64,000 bases of DNA, taken from NCBI RefSeq assembly GCF_900169145.1, contig NZ_FXZD01000010.1:1-64000 (forward strand). Reading direction: 5' to 3'. The translations under genes and the position numbers were made by a program. The notes beneath the pieces were generated by a model. The model saw only the letters and a program-made list of their open reading frames with translations, did no database searches and was not told where the DNA came from. The first letter of the stretch is position 1, and each line of letters begins with the position of its first letter. The DNA comes from Brevibacterium antiquum CNRZ 918 (GTDB lineage Bacteria; Actinomycetota; Actinomycetes; Actinomycetales; Brevibacteriaceae). Positions 8,435-17,515 of the stretch are shown one piece after another.

Positions 8435-9430
8435 TCAGTTCGACCCTGCACCGATGTTCGACCCCACGCCGGTGTTCGACCCTGCACCAGTGGTGGACCC
8501 CACGCCGATGTTCGACCCTGCACCGATATTCGGCACCGCGTCGGCTTCGAAGCCCCGATCGATACTGTCCGAAAGGTCCAGGTCGAGCCCCAAATCGATC
8601 GCGCGCATACTATGGGTCAGTGCTCCGGATGAGATGACGTCGACTCCGGTGGCGGCGATGTCTGCAACGGTGTCGAGGGTGACGTTGCCGCTGGCCTCAA
8701 CGACTGCACGACCCGCAATGAGTTCGACTCCGGCCCGCAGATCGGCCAGGGAGAAGTTGTCGAGCATGATGATGTCGGCGCCACAGTCGAGAACAGGTGC
8801 GATCTGTTCGAGCCGATCGACCTCGACCTCAATCGTCGTCGTATGGGGAAGCCGGGCACGGGCCGCGCGGATCGCTTCCGCCACCTCGGCTCCCTCACCT
8901 GCTAAAACGGCGAGGTGATTGTCCTTGACCATGACCGCGTCGGAGAGCCCGAACCGGTGATTATGCCCACCTCCGCAGCGCACCGCATGCTTCTCGAAAG
9001 CACGCAGCCCAGGGGTCGTCTTGCGGGTATCGACAATGCGCACACTGTGACCGGCGGAGTTCGACGTAGCGGCCTCGACGAAGGCTCTGGTCTGAGTCGC
9101 GATGCCACTCATCCGCTGGCAGAAGTTCAGCGCGATCCGCTCCGCCCGCAACACGGCACGCGCCGGGCCCGACACCCTCGCCAACGTGTCACCGGGAGAG
9201 AAGACTGCACCGTCGGCAACACTGACATCTACCTCGACACCGGCGTCGACGAGCGAGAATGCTCGTGCAAAAACCTCACCACCAGCAAAGACGCCAGCCT
9301 CTCGCGCCCTGAGTACCGCCTTCGCCGAGGCGCTAGCCGGCACAAACGTGTCTCCCGTGATGTCGCCCCACGGGGCATCTTCATCGAGGGCGAAGCGAAG
9401 TGCGGACTCAACCGTCGCGGTCGTCAGCAT
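8435..9430 (-). CDS. nadC: Nicotinate-nucleotide pyrophosphorylase (quinolinate phosphoribosyltransferase) NadC
   Basis: NadC converts quinolinate and PRPP to nicotinate mononucleotide with loss of CO2. Family motifs are DEDAPWGDITGD, LNFCQRMSGIATQT, DTRKTTPGLR, KHAVRCGGGHNHR, VKDNH, EVEVD and IIMLDNF. The last 40 or so residues are a hexapeptide repeat (NIGAGS, NIGVGS, TTGAGS and so on) encoded by the 18-bp tandem repeat at 8439-8528. They extend the protein to 331 residues against about 285 in typical homologues. The start overlaps the nadB stop (ATGCTGA). The tail probably hangs off the folded enzyme. Confidence 0.95.
   Translation of the reverse strand: MLTTATVESALRFALDEDAPWGDITGDTFVPASASAKAVLRAREAGVFAGGEVFARAFSLVDAGVEVDVSVADGAVFSPGDTLARVSGPARAVLRAERIALNFCQRMSGIATQTRAFVEAATSNSAGHSVRIVDTRKTTPGLRAFEKHAVRCGGGHNHRFGLSDAVMVKDNHLAVLAGEGAEVAEAIRAARARLPHTTTIEVEVDRLEQIAPVLDCGADIIMLDNFSLADLRAGVELIAGRAVVEASGNVTLDTVADIAATGVDVISSGALTHSMRAIDLGLDLDLSDSIDRGFEADAVPNIGAGSNIGVGSTTGAGSNTGVGSNIGAGSN
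8439..8528 (-). repeat. 18-bp tandem repeat in the nadC 3' end
   Basis: Five 18-bp units run from 8439 to 8528. They alternate between two versions (plus-strand TTCGACCCTGCACCGATG and TTCGACCCCACGCCGGTG), so the higher-order period is 36 bp. They encode the NxGxGS tail of NadC and end just before its stop. Confidence 0.95.
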
Positions 9431-11058
9431 GAAACAGCCTCCTGAAGCAGGGCAGTGGTGGATCCGAAGAGTATCGGAGAGGGGGCGGGAAAGTCCGAGC
9501 GTGTATGGGCCCCGCGACTTTCCCTCCGCGCGAGGGCATGAGAAGCGATAGACCGGGCAATGAGCACAAGGTTGGCGGTCTCGACACGTTCGACCAGTTG
9601 CTGTGGTGCGTATTCGCCCAAGGTACGTGGAGTGGCACGTTCACCCTCGCCGAGGTGGTCGAGCAGTGCCCGCAACCCGTGATCGTTTCGTTCGACGCCA
9701 AGATGAGCCCAAGCCAGAGCCTGGAGATCTTCACGAGAGACTGTGCTCGCTGCACAAGAATCTGTCCCGAGGCGAGCCTCACGCGTGAGGCTCGCCTCCG
9801 ACAACTGCGCGGAGGTGAGCCCTGTCTCGAAGCCTGGGCCAACGTCGATGGCTGCCGCTGCCCGTGTGCCGAAGACAGCTCCTTCGAGCAGGGAATTCGA
9901 CGCGAGACGGTTGGCTCCATGGACACCGGTGCAGGCGACCTCGCCGACTGCGAAGAGGCGAGCGATGCTGGTGCGTCCGTCCAAGTCAGTTCTGATGCCA
10001 CCCATGAAGTAATGGGCTGCCGGGGTGACCGGAATGAGATCGGTGGCCAGATCGAAGCCGTGCGCGGCCAGACCGCGAGCGATGCTGGGAAAACGGGTCA
10101 TGACCTCGGGCACAGATCGGGCATCCACGTAGCAGGGGCGACCAGCTTGGGCAGCCATTCTTCGGTGGATCGCCAGGGCCACGACATCACGGGGCGCCAG
10201 CTCACCTCGGCGATCGACCTCTGGCATGAACCGATGGCCGTGAGCGTCAAGGAGGGGAGCGCCGGCACCACGGACTGCTTCGGAGATGAGGAATCCGGAC
10301 CCGGCCAGCGAGGTGGGATGGAACTGGTAGAACTCCATGTCGGATACGGCAGCGCCGGCACGGATTGCGGCCGCCAGACCATCTCCGGTGGCAGCTGCGG
10401 GGTTCGTCGTATGCGCATAGAGCTGACCTGCCCCACCGGTGGCCAACACGACGGCATCGGCGCTGAGATGCTCATGTGCACCGTGCCGAAGTACGTGCAC
10501 ACCGGTGACTTCGCGTCTGCTCACCGCATCTGTAACTTCGCTGCTGAGACCACACCCTGCATCAGGCTCTGTAGGAGAAGTGACCAGGTCGAGAAGCATC
10601 GTGTGTTCGAGCAGGCGCACGGTGCCAGTAGCGACGGCGGCGCGAAGTGCCTTCGACAGAGCGTCGACGATCGCCTTTCCGGTGGCATCACCGCCGGCGT
10701 GGAGAATACGCGGAATCGAATGCGCTCCTTCCAAGCCGCGCGCCCAATCACCGTTCTCGTCGCGGTCGAAGGCGACGCCGGCAGCCGCGAGCTCGAGGAT
10801 CCTCTCTGGCCCCTCGCTACACAGGACGCGCACCGCTGTGGCATCGCTGAGTCCGGCACCAGCGCCCACACTGTCAGCGATATGCGATTCGACGGTGTCA
10901 TCGGTACTGATCACTCCGGCGATTCCTCCCTGTGCCAGAGCAGTGTTCGACTCGCCGAGGCGGCCCTTCGTCACCACGGTGACCTCGTGCCTGCCCGCCA
11001 GCCGCAGAGCCGTGGTCAGGCCCGCGATTCCGGACCCGATGATGAGTACGCGACTCAT
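9424..11058 (-). CDS. nadB: L-aspartate oxidase NadB
   Basis: NadB is a flavoprotein that oxidises aspartate to iminoaspartate, the substrate of NadA. The N-terminal dinucleotide-binding motif GSGIAGL sits at residues 8-14. The succinate-dehydrogenase-type flavoprotein signatures follow: LAQGGIAGV, EFYQFHPT, ISEAVRGAGAPLL, PAAHYFMGGI and GEVACTGVHGANRLASNS. The length of 544 residues is normal. It starts 7 nt after nadA, and its stop overlaps nadC. No histidine-linkage motif of succinate dehydrogenase is seen, consistent with non-covalent FAD. Confidence 0.95.
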   Translation of the reverse strand: MSRVLIIGSGIAGLTTALRLAGRHEVTVVTKGRLGESNTALAQGGIAGVISTDDTVESHIADSVGAGAGLSDATAVRVLCSEGPERILELAAAGVAFDRDENGDWARGLEGAHSIPRILHAGGDATGKAIVDALSKALRAAVATGTVRLLEHTMLLDLVTSPTEPDAGCGLSSEVTDAVSRREVTGVHVLRHGAHEHLSADAVVLATGGAGQLYAHTTNPAAATGDGLAAAIRAGAAVSDMEFYQFHPTSLAGSGFLISEAVRGAGAPLLDAHGHRFMPEVDRRGELAPRDVVALAIHRRMAAQAGRPCYVDARSVPEVMTRFPSIARGLAAHGFDLATDLIPVTPAAHYFMGGIRTDLDGRTSIARLFAVGEVACTGVHGANRLASNSLLEGAVFGTRAAAAIDVGPGFETGLTSAQLSEASLTREARLGTDSCAASTVSREDLQALAWAHLGVERNDHGLRALLDHLGEGERATPRTLGEYAPQQLVERVETANLVLIARSIASHALARRESRGAHTRSDFPAPSPILFGSTTALLQEAVSC

Positions 11059-11065
11059 GCGCCCC

Positions 11066-12352
11066 TCAGATCCGAGGTTTCGCAGCGAGCATCCGCTCCA
11101 GGGACACCCGAGCCGAATCGGCCACCTCGGCGTCGACCGTGATCTGGTTGATCACTTGGCCCTCGAGCAGGGCTTCGAGGACCCAGGCGATGTAGCCGGG
11201 GTGGATGCGATACATCGTCGAACACGGGCACACCACCGGATCGAGGCAGAAGATCGTGTGCTCGGGATGTTCGGCGGCCAACCTTTGGACGAGGTTGATC
11301 TCGGTGCCGATCGCGAACGTGGTGGGTTCGGCCGCCTCGGCGATGGCCTTCGTGATGTAGGCGGTGGAACCGGATTCGTCGGCCGCGGCCACGGTCTCCT
11401 GCGGGCACTCGGGGTGGACGATGACGCGGACATCGGGATGATCGATGCGTGCCTTTTCGATCTGTGCGGGGGTGAAGCGTTTATGCACCGAGCAGAATCC
11501 TTGCCACAGGATGACCTTCGAATCCTCGATGGTGTCGGGGGAGTTGTTGCCCAGCGGGCGAGCCGGGTTCCACAGCGGCATGGCCTCGAGGTCGATGCCC
11601 ATGCCCAGGGCGGTGTTGCGGCCCAGATGCTGATCGGGGAAGAAGAGTACCCGCTGGCCGCGCTCGAATGCCCACTCGAGGACCACCTCGGCGTTGGATG
11701 AGGTGCACACGATCCCGCCGTTCCGACCGCAGAACCCCTTGATCGCGGCCGAGGAATTCATATAGGTGACCGGGATGACGGGCACCTTGCCATCGGCGTT
11801 GGGCTCGGTGCCCAACAGGTCGCTCAGCTGCTCCCAGCAGTCCTCGACCTGGTCGATGTCGGCCATGTCGGCCATCGAACAGCCCGCGGCGAGGTTGGGC
11901 AGGATCACCGACTGCTCAGATGTCGAGAGCAGATCCGCAGTCTCGGCCATGAAATGGACGCCGCAGAAGATGATCGCCTCGGCCTCCGGGTGGTTCTGCG
12001 CGGCCTTGGCGAGCATGAATGAGTCGCCGATGTAGTCGGCATGTTCGACGACCTCGACCCGCTGGTAGTGGTGACCGAGGATGACGACCCGCTCGCCGAG
12101 TTCGGCTTTGGCGCGGATGATCCGCTCGTCCAGCTCTGCCGCCGAGGCGTCCCTGTACTCCCGTGGAATCTCACCCTGGCGAGGGGCTACCGAGGGGATC
12201 GGATCGTCCATCGAGGCCCCCGGCCCATAACCGGGCTTGACGTCGACATCCCACGGGGCATCGATGAGGTCGGTCGAACACATTTCGTCGCCCGAGCCGG
12301 TCGCGGAGATGTCCTTGAGGGTGAGCTCAATCGAAGCTGTTGTGGTCATCAT
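11066..12352 (-). CDS. nadA: Quinolinate synthase NadA ([4Fe-4S] enzyme)
   Basis: NadA condenses iminoaspartate with dihydroxyacetone phosphate to quinolinate, using an oxygen-sensitive [4Fe-4S] cluster. Conserved pieces are ILGHHYQ (about 91-97), GDSFMLA, CGVHFMAETA, PVTYMNSSAAIKGFC, PDQHLGRNTA and HPECPQ. From comparison with the E. coli ligands as I recall them, the cluster cysteines should be Cys158 (AAGCSMAD), Cys287 (WQGFCSVH) and one of Cys375/Cys377. The 428 residues include an N-terminal extension of about 60 residues, typical of actinobacterial NadA. GAAGGA precedes the ATG. It is the first gene of the nadA-nadB-nadC-desulfurase operon. Confidence 0.95.
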   Translation of the reverse strand: MMTTTASIELTLKDISATGSGDEMCSTDLIDAPWDVDVKPGYGPGASMDDPIPSVAPRQGEIPREYRDASAAELDERIIRAKAELGERVVILGHHYQRVEVVEHADYIGDSFMLAKAAQNHPEAEAIIFCGVHFMAETADLLSTSEQSVILPNLAAGCSMADMADIDQVEDCWEQLSDLLGTEPNADGKVPVIPVTYMNSSAAIKGFCGRNGGIVCTSSNAEVVLEWAFERGQRVLFFPDQHLGRNTALGMGIDLEAMPLWNPARPLGNNSPDTIEDSKVILWQGFCSVHKRFTPAQIEKARIDHPDVRVIVHPECPQETVAAADESGSTAYITKAIAEAAEPTTFAIGTEINLVQRLAAEHPEHTIFCLDPVVCPCSTMYRIHPGYIAWVLEALLEGQVINQITVDAEVADSARVSLERMLAAKPRI

Positions 12353-12633
12353 CGTCCTTCACAGAGTGGGGCGGTGCGCCCTGAGAACAGAGCAGATCGC
12401 CCCCGAAAAAGGTTTGCGCAGATTTGAGCTTAATGATCATCGCTCGTAATGTAAAACACCACCGTGCGGTGAACCGGGGCGATGATCTAGTCTGGAAACT
12501 GGCTCGCAATCCGAGTCGACCCGAACGTGAACTCGCGCGATTCGACCGGCACCACCGTCTGCCGCCGACTTGTGCTCATGCGCCGCTGACGATGCGCCGC
12601 CACCCAGACGAAGGCCGACCGAAGAGGATGCCC

Positions 12634-13599
12634 ATGCCCCTGCCCCATGAACCGACACCCGCACAGCCCGAGAAATCTGCGGCTGATGACGACGAGTCGA
12701 CCCCGCCCTACGGGGGCGGTGCCAGCCAGACCGCTTCCGGTGCAGGTTCTGCCGGTACGGATTCGACCAGCGCGGGCACTGCCGGTGCGGTCTCGCTTCC
12801 ACCTCGGCGGGTGCGGACTCTCGATCTCATCAAAGCCAAGTCAGAAGGTCGTCGCTGGGCGATGCTGACCAGCTATGACCAGTACACGGCGGCCCTGTTC
12901 GAGCAGGCTGGGGTCGAGGTTCTGCTGGTCGGTGACTCCGCGGCGAATAATGTCTACGGTCACGAGACCACGCTGCCTGTCACCGTTGATGAGCTCATTC
13001 CACTGGCTCGCGCCGTCTCGAGCGCTACCTCGCGGGCCCTCATCGTGGCGGATCTGCCCTTCGGCAGCTACGAGATCTCCGATGAGCAGGCAGTCGCGAC
13101 TGCCGTGCGCTTCATGAAAGAGGCCGGTGTCCACGCGGTCAAGCTCGAAGGGGGAGCGGCCGTGGCCACCCGCATCAAGGCGATCACCACCGCCGGCATA
13201 CCGGTGATGGCCCACATCGGCTTCACGCCGCAGGCCGAGCACAACCTCGGCGGGTACAAGGTCCAAGGGCGTGGGGATGCCGGCAATGCACTGTTGGCCG
13301 ATGCCCGAGCGGTCGCCGAGGCGGGAGCATTCTCCGTGGTCATGGAGATGGTTCCAGCCGGCCTGGCTGGACGGGTGAGTGCAGAATTGGCGATTCCGAC
13401 CGTGGGGATCGGCGCCGGTGCCGACTGCGATGCCCAGGTGCTCGTATGGCAGGACATGGCAGGCCTGCGAACGGGGAAAGCACCCAGATTCGTCAAGCGA
13501 TATGCCGACCTGCACTCGGTGCTCTTCGACGCCGTCGGACGCTACGTCGACGAGGTCAAGAGCGGCGAATTCCCTGAACCCGAACGGAGCTTCGACTGA
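12634..13599 (+). CDS. panB: 3-methyl-2-oxobutanoate hydroxymethyltransferase PanB
   Basis: PanB transfers a hydroxymethyl group from 5,10-methylene-THF to alpha-ketoisovalerate, the first step of pantoate synthesis. The TIM-barrel core starts near residue 55 ([18 protein letters not shown]) and contains [38 protein letters not shown] and TVGIGAG. The first 50 residues are a low-complexity Gly/Ser/Thr/Ala stretch not found in most homologues. I chose ATG 12634 because GAAGAGG ends 6 nt upstream; ATG 12628 abuts it, and a much longer open frame upstream has no ribosome-binding site. The stop overlaps the panC start (TGATG). Confidence 0.93.
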   Translation: MPLPHEPTPAQPEKSAADDDESTPPYGGGASQTASGAGSAGTDSTSAGTAGAVSLPPRRVRTLDLIKAKSEGRRWAMLTSYDQYTAALFEQAGVEVLLVGDSAANNVYGHETTLPVTVDELIPLARAVSSATSRALIVADLPFGSYEISDEQAVATAVRFMKEAGVHAVKLEGGAAVATRIKAITTAGIPVMAHIGFTPQAEHNLGGYKVQGRGDAGNALLADARAVAEAGAFSVVMEMVPAGLAGRVSAELAIPTVGIGAGADCDAQVLVWQDMAGLRTGKAPRFVKRYADLHSVLFDAVGRYVDEVKSGEFPEPERSFD

Positions 13600-14450
13600 T
13601 GGAGGTCGGTGGAATTCAGGCGCTGCGTGCCTGGCGCAAACGACAGTCGGGCACCGTGTCTCTGGTACCGACGATGGGGGCTCTGCACTCGGGGCATCGG
13701 GCACTGATGGACCGGGCCGCGGCCTCCGGGGACGCGGTCGTGACCAGCATCTTCGTCAACCCACTGCAGTTCGGAACGGACGAAGACTTCTTCAAATACC
13801 CGCGTCCTTTCCAGGCTGACTTAGACGTCTGTGAGGCCGCAGGAGTGGACTTCGTGTTTGCTCCGGCGCTGGGGGAGATGTACCCCGCTGCCCCCGAGGT
13901 CACCGTCTCCTCCGGGCGGATGGGCACGGTGTATGAAGGTGCGGTGCGGCCCGGGCATTTCGACGGGGTCCTGACGGTGGTGGCTAAGCTCTTCACCCTG
14001 GCGTCACCGGACTCGGCGGTCTTCGGGCTCAAGGACATCCAGCAGTTCTGCCTGGTCAAGCGCCTGATCGATGACCTCAACTTCGACATCGATCTGATCG
14101 GCCTGCCCGTGGTCCGCGACGAAGATGGTTTGGCCATGTCGAGCCGCAACGAATACTTGGCCCCCGCAGATCGAGCGGCCGCCTTGGCCATTCCTCAGGC
14201 CTTGGACGCCGCTGCCCAGGCAGCTTCTGATGGATCACCGGCTGGCGTCGAGGCGGCGGCGCAAGCGGTGCTTCATGTGGCTGCCGAGCGAGGAGATCTC
14301 GACCTCGGCTATCTCGGCCTCGTTGACGCGACGACCTTTCAGCCGTGTGCACAGGACTTTGAAGGACAGGCACTGTTGCTCATCTCGGCGACCGTGGGAG
14401 GAACTCACCTCATCGATAATGTGTCGCTCGAATTTCATCGGTCTGCGTGA
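13599..14450 (+). CDS. panC: Pantothenate synthetase PanC
   Basis: PanC ligates pantoate and beta-alanine with ATP through a pantoyl adenylate. The nucleotidyltransferase HIGH-like motif is present as MGALHSGH (about 26-33). Other family blocks are FVNPLQFG, RPGHFDGV, FGLKDIQQ and the KMSKS-equivalent AMSSRN. The 283 residues fit the family. It is coupled to panB by a 1-nt overlap. No panD is present next to it, so aspartate decarboxylase must be elsewhere. Confidence 0.95.
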   Translation: MEVGGIQALRAWRKRQSGTVSLVPTMGALHSGHRALMDRAAASGDAVVTSIFVNPLQFGTDEDFFKYPRPFQADLDVCEAAGVDFVFAPALGEMYPAAPEVTVSSGRMGTVYEGAVRPGHFDGVLTVVAKLFTLASPDSAVFGLKDIQQFCLVKRLIDDLNFDIDLIGLPVVRDEDGLAMSSRNEYLAPADRAAALAIPQALDAAAQAASDGSPAGVEAAAQAVLHVAAERGDLDLGYLGLVDATTFQPCAQDFEGQALLLISATVGGTHLIDNVSLEFHRSA

Positions 14451-14800
14451 GCGGAAGCGGGCGTTCCTGGTCGGCGAAGTCGACTGTTTCGTTTCACTGG
14501 AATCGACTGTCAGGCACGAATTTCCAAATGATTCACCTGTTGGAAAACTCTGTCGGTATTTGTCGCAAGGAATTGGGAAATTGATCTCCAGCCACCATTC
14601 GATACGTAACCGTGACCTGAATATATAGAAATTGTTAAGTTACTGAAATACGCCTGTGGACGGGATTCTGGAGACAGTGCCGATTGTTCCATCAACCGTC
14701 GTGAACCCGCTGCGGCCCCTTGTTCTGAGTGTCCGTTGTAAATAGACTCCAAATCAGCAACCGCGAAAATTGGACTGCTAGTTCGCCGTAGCCGACGGAG
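14451..14800. other. 350-bp intergenic region, no gene seen
   Basis: The stretch between panC and the channel-like gene is less GC-rich, especially 14585-14660. It contains no convincing reading frame, tRNA or strong terminator. It probably holds the promoter of the downstream gene, but no hexamer pair is clear enough to name. Confidence 0.5.
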
Positions 14801-16396
14801 ATGACGGAAATGCAAAGCGCAGATATATGGTCAGTTCTCACGAAAGTGGGACTGGCGATTCTTATACTCATAGTCACATGGATACTTGCTTCAATCGTCA
14901 AATGGGCGATCGGGAAATTGGTGACGAAGATACCGGCACTGCAGCGTGACGGAAGCGACGGTCGCCAGATCGGAAAGTCGATCGGTCAGATCGGCGGGCT
15001 GATCATCTGGCTGCTCGGTCTCATCGCCGTGCTTCAGCTGTTCAACCTCGACCAAGTCCTCAGCCCCCTGCAGGGACTGCTCGACGGAATCTTCGGCTTC
15101 CTGCCCAATATCATCGGTGCAGGCTTCATCTTCTTCATCGGCTTCGTCTTCGCCAAGATCGCCAAGCAGCTGGTCCAGACGGCACTCAACGCCGTGGACC
15201 TGACCAAGCTGACGTCGAAGTTCCGTTCATTCGGTGACCGAGCCACTGGTGTCGCTGAGACTGCCACCGGCACCGCGCCGCAACAGAACAACATGAACAC
15301 GCAGCAGGCCGCCTACGGCCAGCCACAGCAGGGGTATCAGGGTCAGCCCGGTCAGCAGGGTCACCCAGGCGCAGGCAACCCCAACGCCGAAGCGAACGCC
15401 AAGATCTCATCTCTTGTCGGCAACCTCGTATTCGGAATCATCATCATCGTTGTCTCGATCTCGGCGCTGCAGGTGCTGGGCATCGCGGCGATCTCGCAGC
15501 CGGCACAGCAGATGCTGGAGATCTTCCTCAACGCCATTCCGCTCATCATCGCGGCAGGAATTCTGCTGGCTATCGGCGTGGTCATCGCCAAGTTCCTCGG
15601 CAACCTGCTCGAGGAGGTTCTGCGTGGAGTCGGTACGGATCGTGCCGTCGATTCGATCGGTATCGTTCCCGAAAGCACCAGCGCCTCAAGCGTGATCACC
15701 AAGATCGTGCAGGTTGCGATCATGATCTTCTTCGCAATCATGGCGACTCGTCTGCTCGGGTTCCCCGAAATCACGAACATCCTCAACGAGATCCTCGACC
15801 TCGGCGGCAGTGTTCTCTTCGGGGCCGCAATCATCGCCGCAGGGTTCCTCATCGCAGCACTGATCGGGAAGTTCATCACGAACTCCGCCGCCAGCAAGGT
15901 CCTGCGTTACTCGGCCATCGCGCTCTTCATTGCGATGGGTCTGCGTTACATGGGTCTTGCCGATTCGATCATAAACCTTGCCTTCGGTGCTGTGGTCATC
16001 GGCGGCGCCGCCGCTGCCGCACTGGCCTTCGGCCTGGGTGGTCGCGATGCGGCAGCCAAGATGCTGAACAAGGTCGATGTCGAAGCCGCTGTCGATAACG
16101 CCGGTGGAGCTGACCATCATGCCAGCAGTGCCGGCAGTGCCAGCGGTGCAGGCAGCGCTGGCAGCAACGCCAGCGCCACCGGCCCCGGAAGCACCGGGAT
16201 CGGAAACAGCGGAATCGGAACCGGCGGAGTCGGCAGCACCGGACACGGCGGAGCCGGAACCGCAGGACATGGTTCGGCTGGAACTGTCGGCCGCGGCGGC
16301 GCCGGTGCCGGGGGAGACGGTCCACTCGGCGGTCCCGAAGATACCGGTCCGCTCGGTGGTCCCGAAGGCGGCGGTCCAGTACCGCCTGCCAGCTGA
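14801..16396 (+). CDS. TM-helix repeat membrane protein (mechanosensitive-channel related) with Gly-rich tail
   Basis: This 531-residue protein has repeated hydrophobic segments near residues 14-35, 62-82, 95-118, 205-230, 240-262, 300-315 and 330-420. Gly-rich amphipathic stretches resemble the conserved TM-helix repeat found in some MscS-related proteins. A Gln/Gly/Pro-rich linker sits at about 155-195. The C-terminus (from about 430) is a Gly/Ser/Ala-rich low-complexity tail ending in two DGPLGGPE-like repeats. No MscS beta-domain is visible, so it may sense or scaffold rather than gate on its own. GGAG (14797-14800) suits the in-frame ATG at 14810 better than the one at 14801. Confidence 0.75.
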   Translation: MTEMQSADIWSVLTKVGLAILILIVTWILASIVKWAIGKLVTKIPALQRDGSDGRQIGKSIGQIGGLIIWLLGLIAVLQLFNLDQVLSPLQGLLDGIFGFLPNIIGAGFIFFIGFVFAKIAKQLVQTALNAVDLTKLTSKFRSFGDRATGVAETATGTAPQQNNMNTQQAAYGQPQQGYQGQPGQQGHPGAGNPNAEANAKISSLVGNLVFGIIIIVVSISALQVLGIAAISQPAQQMLEIFLNAIPLIIAAGILLAIGVVIAKFLGNLLEEVLRGVGTDRAVDSIGIVPESTSASSVITKIVQVAIMIFFAIMATRLLGFPEITNILNEILDLGGSVLFGAAIIAAGFLIAALIGKFITNSAASKVLRYSAIALFIAMGLRYMGLADSIINLAFGAVVIGGAAAAALAFGLGGRDAAAKMLNKVDVEAAVDNAGGADHHASSAGSASGAGSAGSNASATGPGSTGIGNSGIGTGGVGSTGHGGAGTAGHGSAGTVGRGGAGAGGDGPLGGPEDTGPLGGPEGGGPVPPAS

Positions 16397-16433
16397 GTGA
16401 TATGACAGGTTCAGCTCACGCTGGATGATATGA

Positions 16434-16476
16434 AAAAGGTGCGGGTCGGGGTGTTATCCCCGGCCCGCACCTTTAT
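16434..16476. terminator. Bidirectional intrinsic terminator
   Basis: A14/14 arm pair with one mismatch (GGTGCGGG-T-CGGGG at 16438-16453 against CCCCG-G-CCCGCACC at 16457-16471) has an A-run on the left and TTTAT on the right. It therefore works for both the channel-like gene (plus) and the convergent LysE gene (minus). Confidence 0.9.
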
Positions 16477-16518
16477 CTGTCTGCACCTTGCCCGCTACTT
16501 GCCTGCCCTGCGGCGGGG

Positions 16519-17289
16519 CTACATCGGGATGGCGATGACAGCGATGCCCATGATCACGAGGACCGCGGCGGAGACGGCTTCGATGTAGAAGTCGGTGCTT
16601 CTTCTCTGCAGAGCGGCCGCGGCCATTCCGGCCATGAAGGCAAGGAGGATCTGGTAGGCCAGCATCAAACCGATCACGACCGAGATCAGCAGCAGGTAGT
16701 CGACGCCCCCGGCAGATGACGGCACCAGGGTCGGCATGACGGCGAGGAAGAAGAGTCCCGCCTTCGGGTTGCTCAGCGAAGAGATCAGGCCCCGACGGTA
16801 CGAGATGACGGAGCGCAGCTGTCCCCATGATTTCTTCGCACCGGATCCGGTGCTCGCGTCAGCAGCGGAGCCAGGACCCACCTCGGCGGTGTCGAAATCA
16901 GTGCCTTCAGGCTCAGCGCTCTCCAGCTGGGTGAGATCATCGGTAGCTTCCACGATCTCACTCACTGGTCCGCGCGGAGGCGTCCCGCGCAGTTCGGAGC
17001 GGATCCGCAGGGCCTGCCGAGCAGCCAGGCCGCCGAGCAGGCACAGGTAGAGTCCGCCGACGACCTTGAGAACGATCAGCGCCGAGGGGAACGTGGTGAG
17101 CAGGGCGGAGATTCCGGTCAGGGCCGCGATCATCCAGATCGTCATGCCGGTGGCGGATCCGAGCGAATAGATCAACCCGGCCTTGCGGCGCAGGGCCGAG
17201 AGGCGAACCGTGAGGATCGTCTCGGGGCCAGGGGTGACGGCAAGTGCGGTCGCAGCCCCGGCGATGGTGATGAGCTCGGCTCCGGTCAT
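16519..17289 (-). CDS. LysE/RhtB family amino-acid exporter
   Basis: The N-terminal ALAVTPGPETILTVRLSALR (residues 14-33) is the LysE-family signature, and about six hydrophobic segments follow. A long acidic cytoplasmic loop (about residues 105-160, many E, D, T and S) separates the first three helices from the last three and makes the protein 256 residues long against about 205-235 for relatives. AAGGAG precedes the ATG. It is divergent from a LysR-type regulator across palindromic operator candidates, the standard exporter/sensor arrangement. The substrate is probably an amino acid but cannot be named. Confidence 0.85.
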   Translation of the reverse strand: MTGAELITIAGAATALAVTPGPETILTVRLSALRRKAGLIYSLGSATGMTIWMIAALTGISALLTTFPSALIVLKVVGGLYLCLLGGLAARQALRIRSELRGTPPRGPVSEIVEATDDLTQLESAEPEGTDFDTAEVGPGSAADASTGSGAKKSWGQLRSVISYRRGLISSLSNPKAGLFFLAVMPTLVPSSAGGVDYLLLISVVIGLMLAYQILLAFMAGMAAAALQRRSTDFYIEAVSAAVLVIMGIAVIAIPM

Positions 17290-17455
17290 GGTGCTCCTTC
17301 AAGGACGGAGACCAGGCGGTTGGCCTGGTCTCAGTGGCAAATGCGACGCTGCACGATGACGGCTCGAGGGAATGCGCACGGATCGATATGACACGGTCGC
17401 GACGAGCTCTGTCTCAAGTCTGCCGCACCCGACCCCGATTAAACATATTGAGAAA

Positions 17456-17496
17456 AGCAATCATTTGCTAACTACCATTCGGTGCCACCGAATGGT
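17456..17496. promoter_or_regulatory. Two palindromic operators between lysE-type and lysR-type genes
   Basis: A perfect 10-bp inverted repeat, ACCATTCGGT (17474-17483) and ACCGAATGGT (17487-17496), flanks GCC and contains a T-N11-A core as expected for LysR regulators. Just upstream, AGCAA (17456-17460) and TTGCT (17465-17469) form a second, shorter palindrome. The larger one lies 8 bp before the -10 of the regulator gene, suiting autorepression and activation of the exporter. Confidence 0.7.
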
Positions 17497-17503
17497 CATC
17501 GGA

Positions 17504-17509
17504 TAGTCT
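17504..17509 (+). promoter_or_regulatory. -10 hexamer TAGTCT, leaderless start
   Basis: TAGTCT is followed by 6 nt and the ATG at 17516; no Shine-Dalgarno fits between them. Confidence 0.6.
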
Positions 17510-17515
17510 GAGAGT

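Noticed and set aside
9505..11142. Long open frame opposite nadB, with similar ones opposite thiM, the HNH gene, the membrane pair and others
   Set aside because: High-GC shadow frames: composition is Arg/Pro/Ser-rich, with no family motifs and no ribosome-binding sites.
12424..12633. Extended N-terminus of PanB from an ATG at 12424
   Set aside because: No ribosome-binding site and no conservation expected; GAAGAGG clearly serves ATG 12634.
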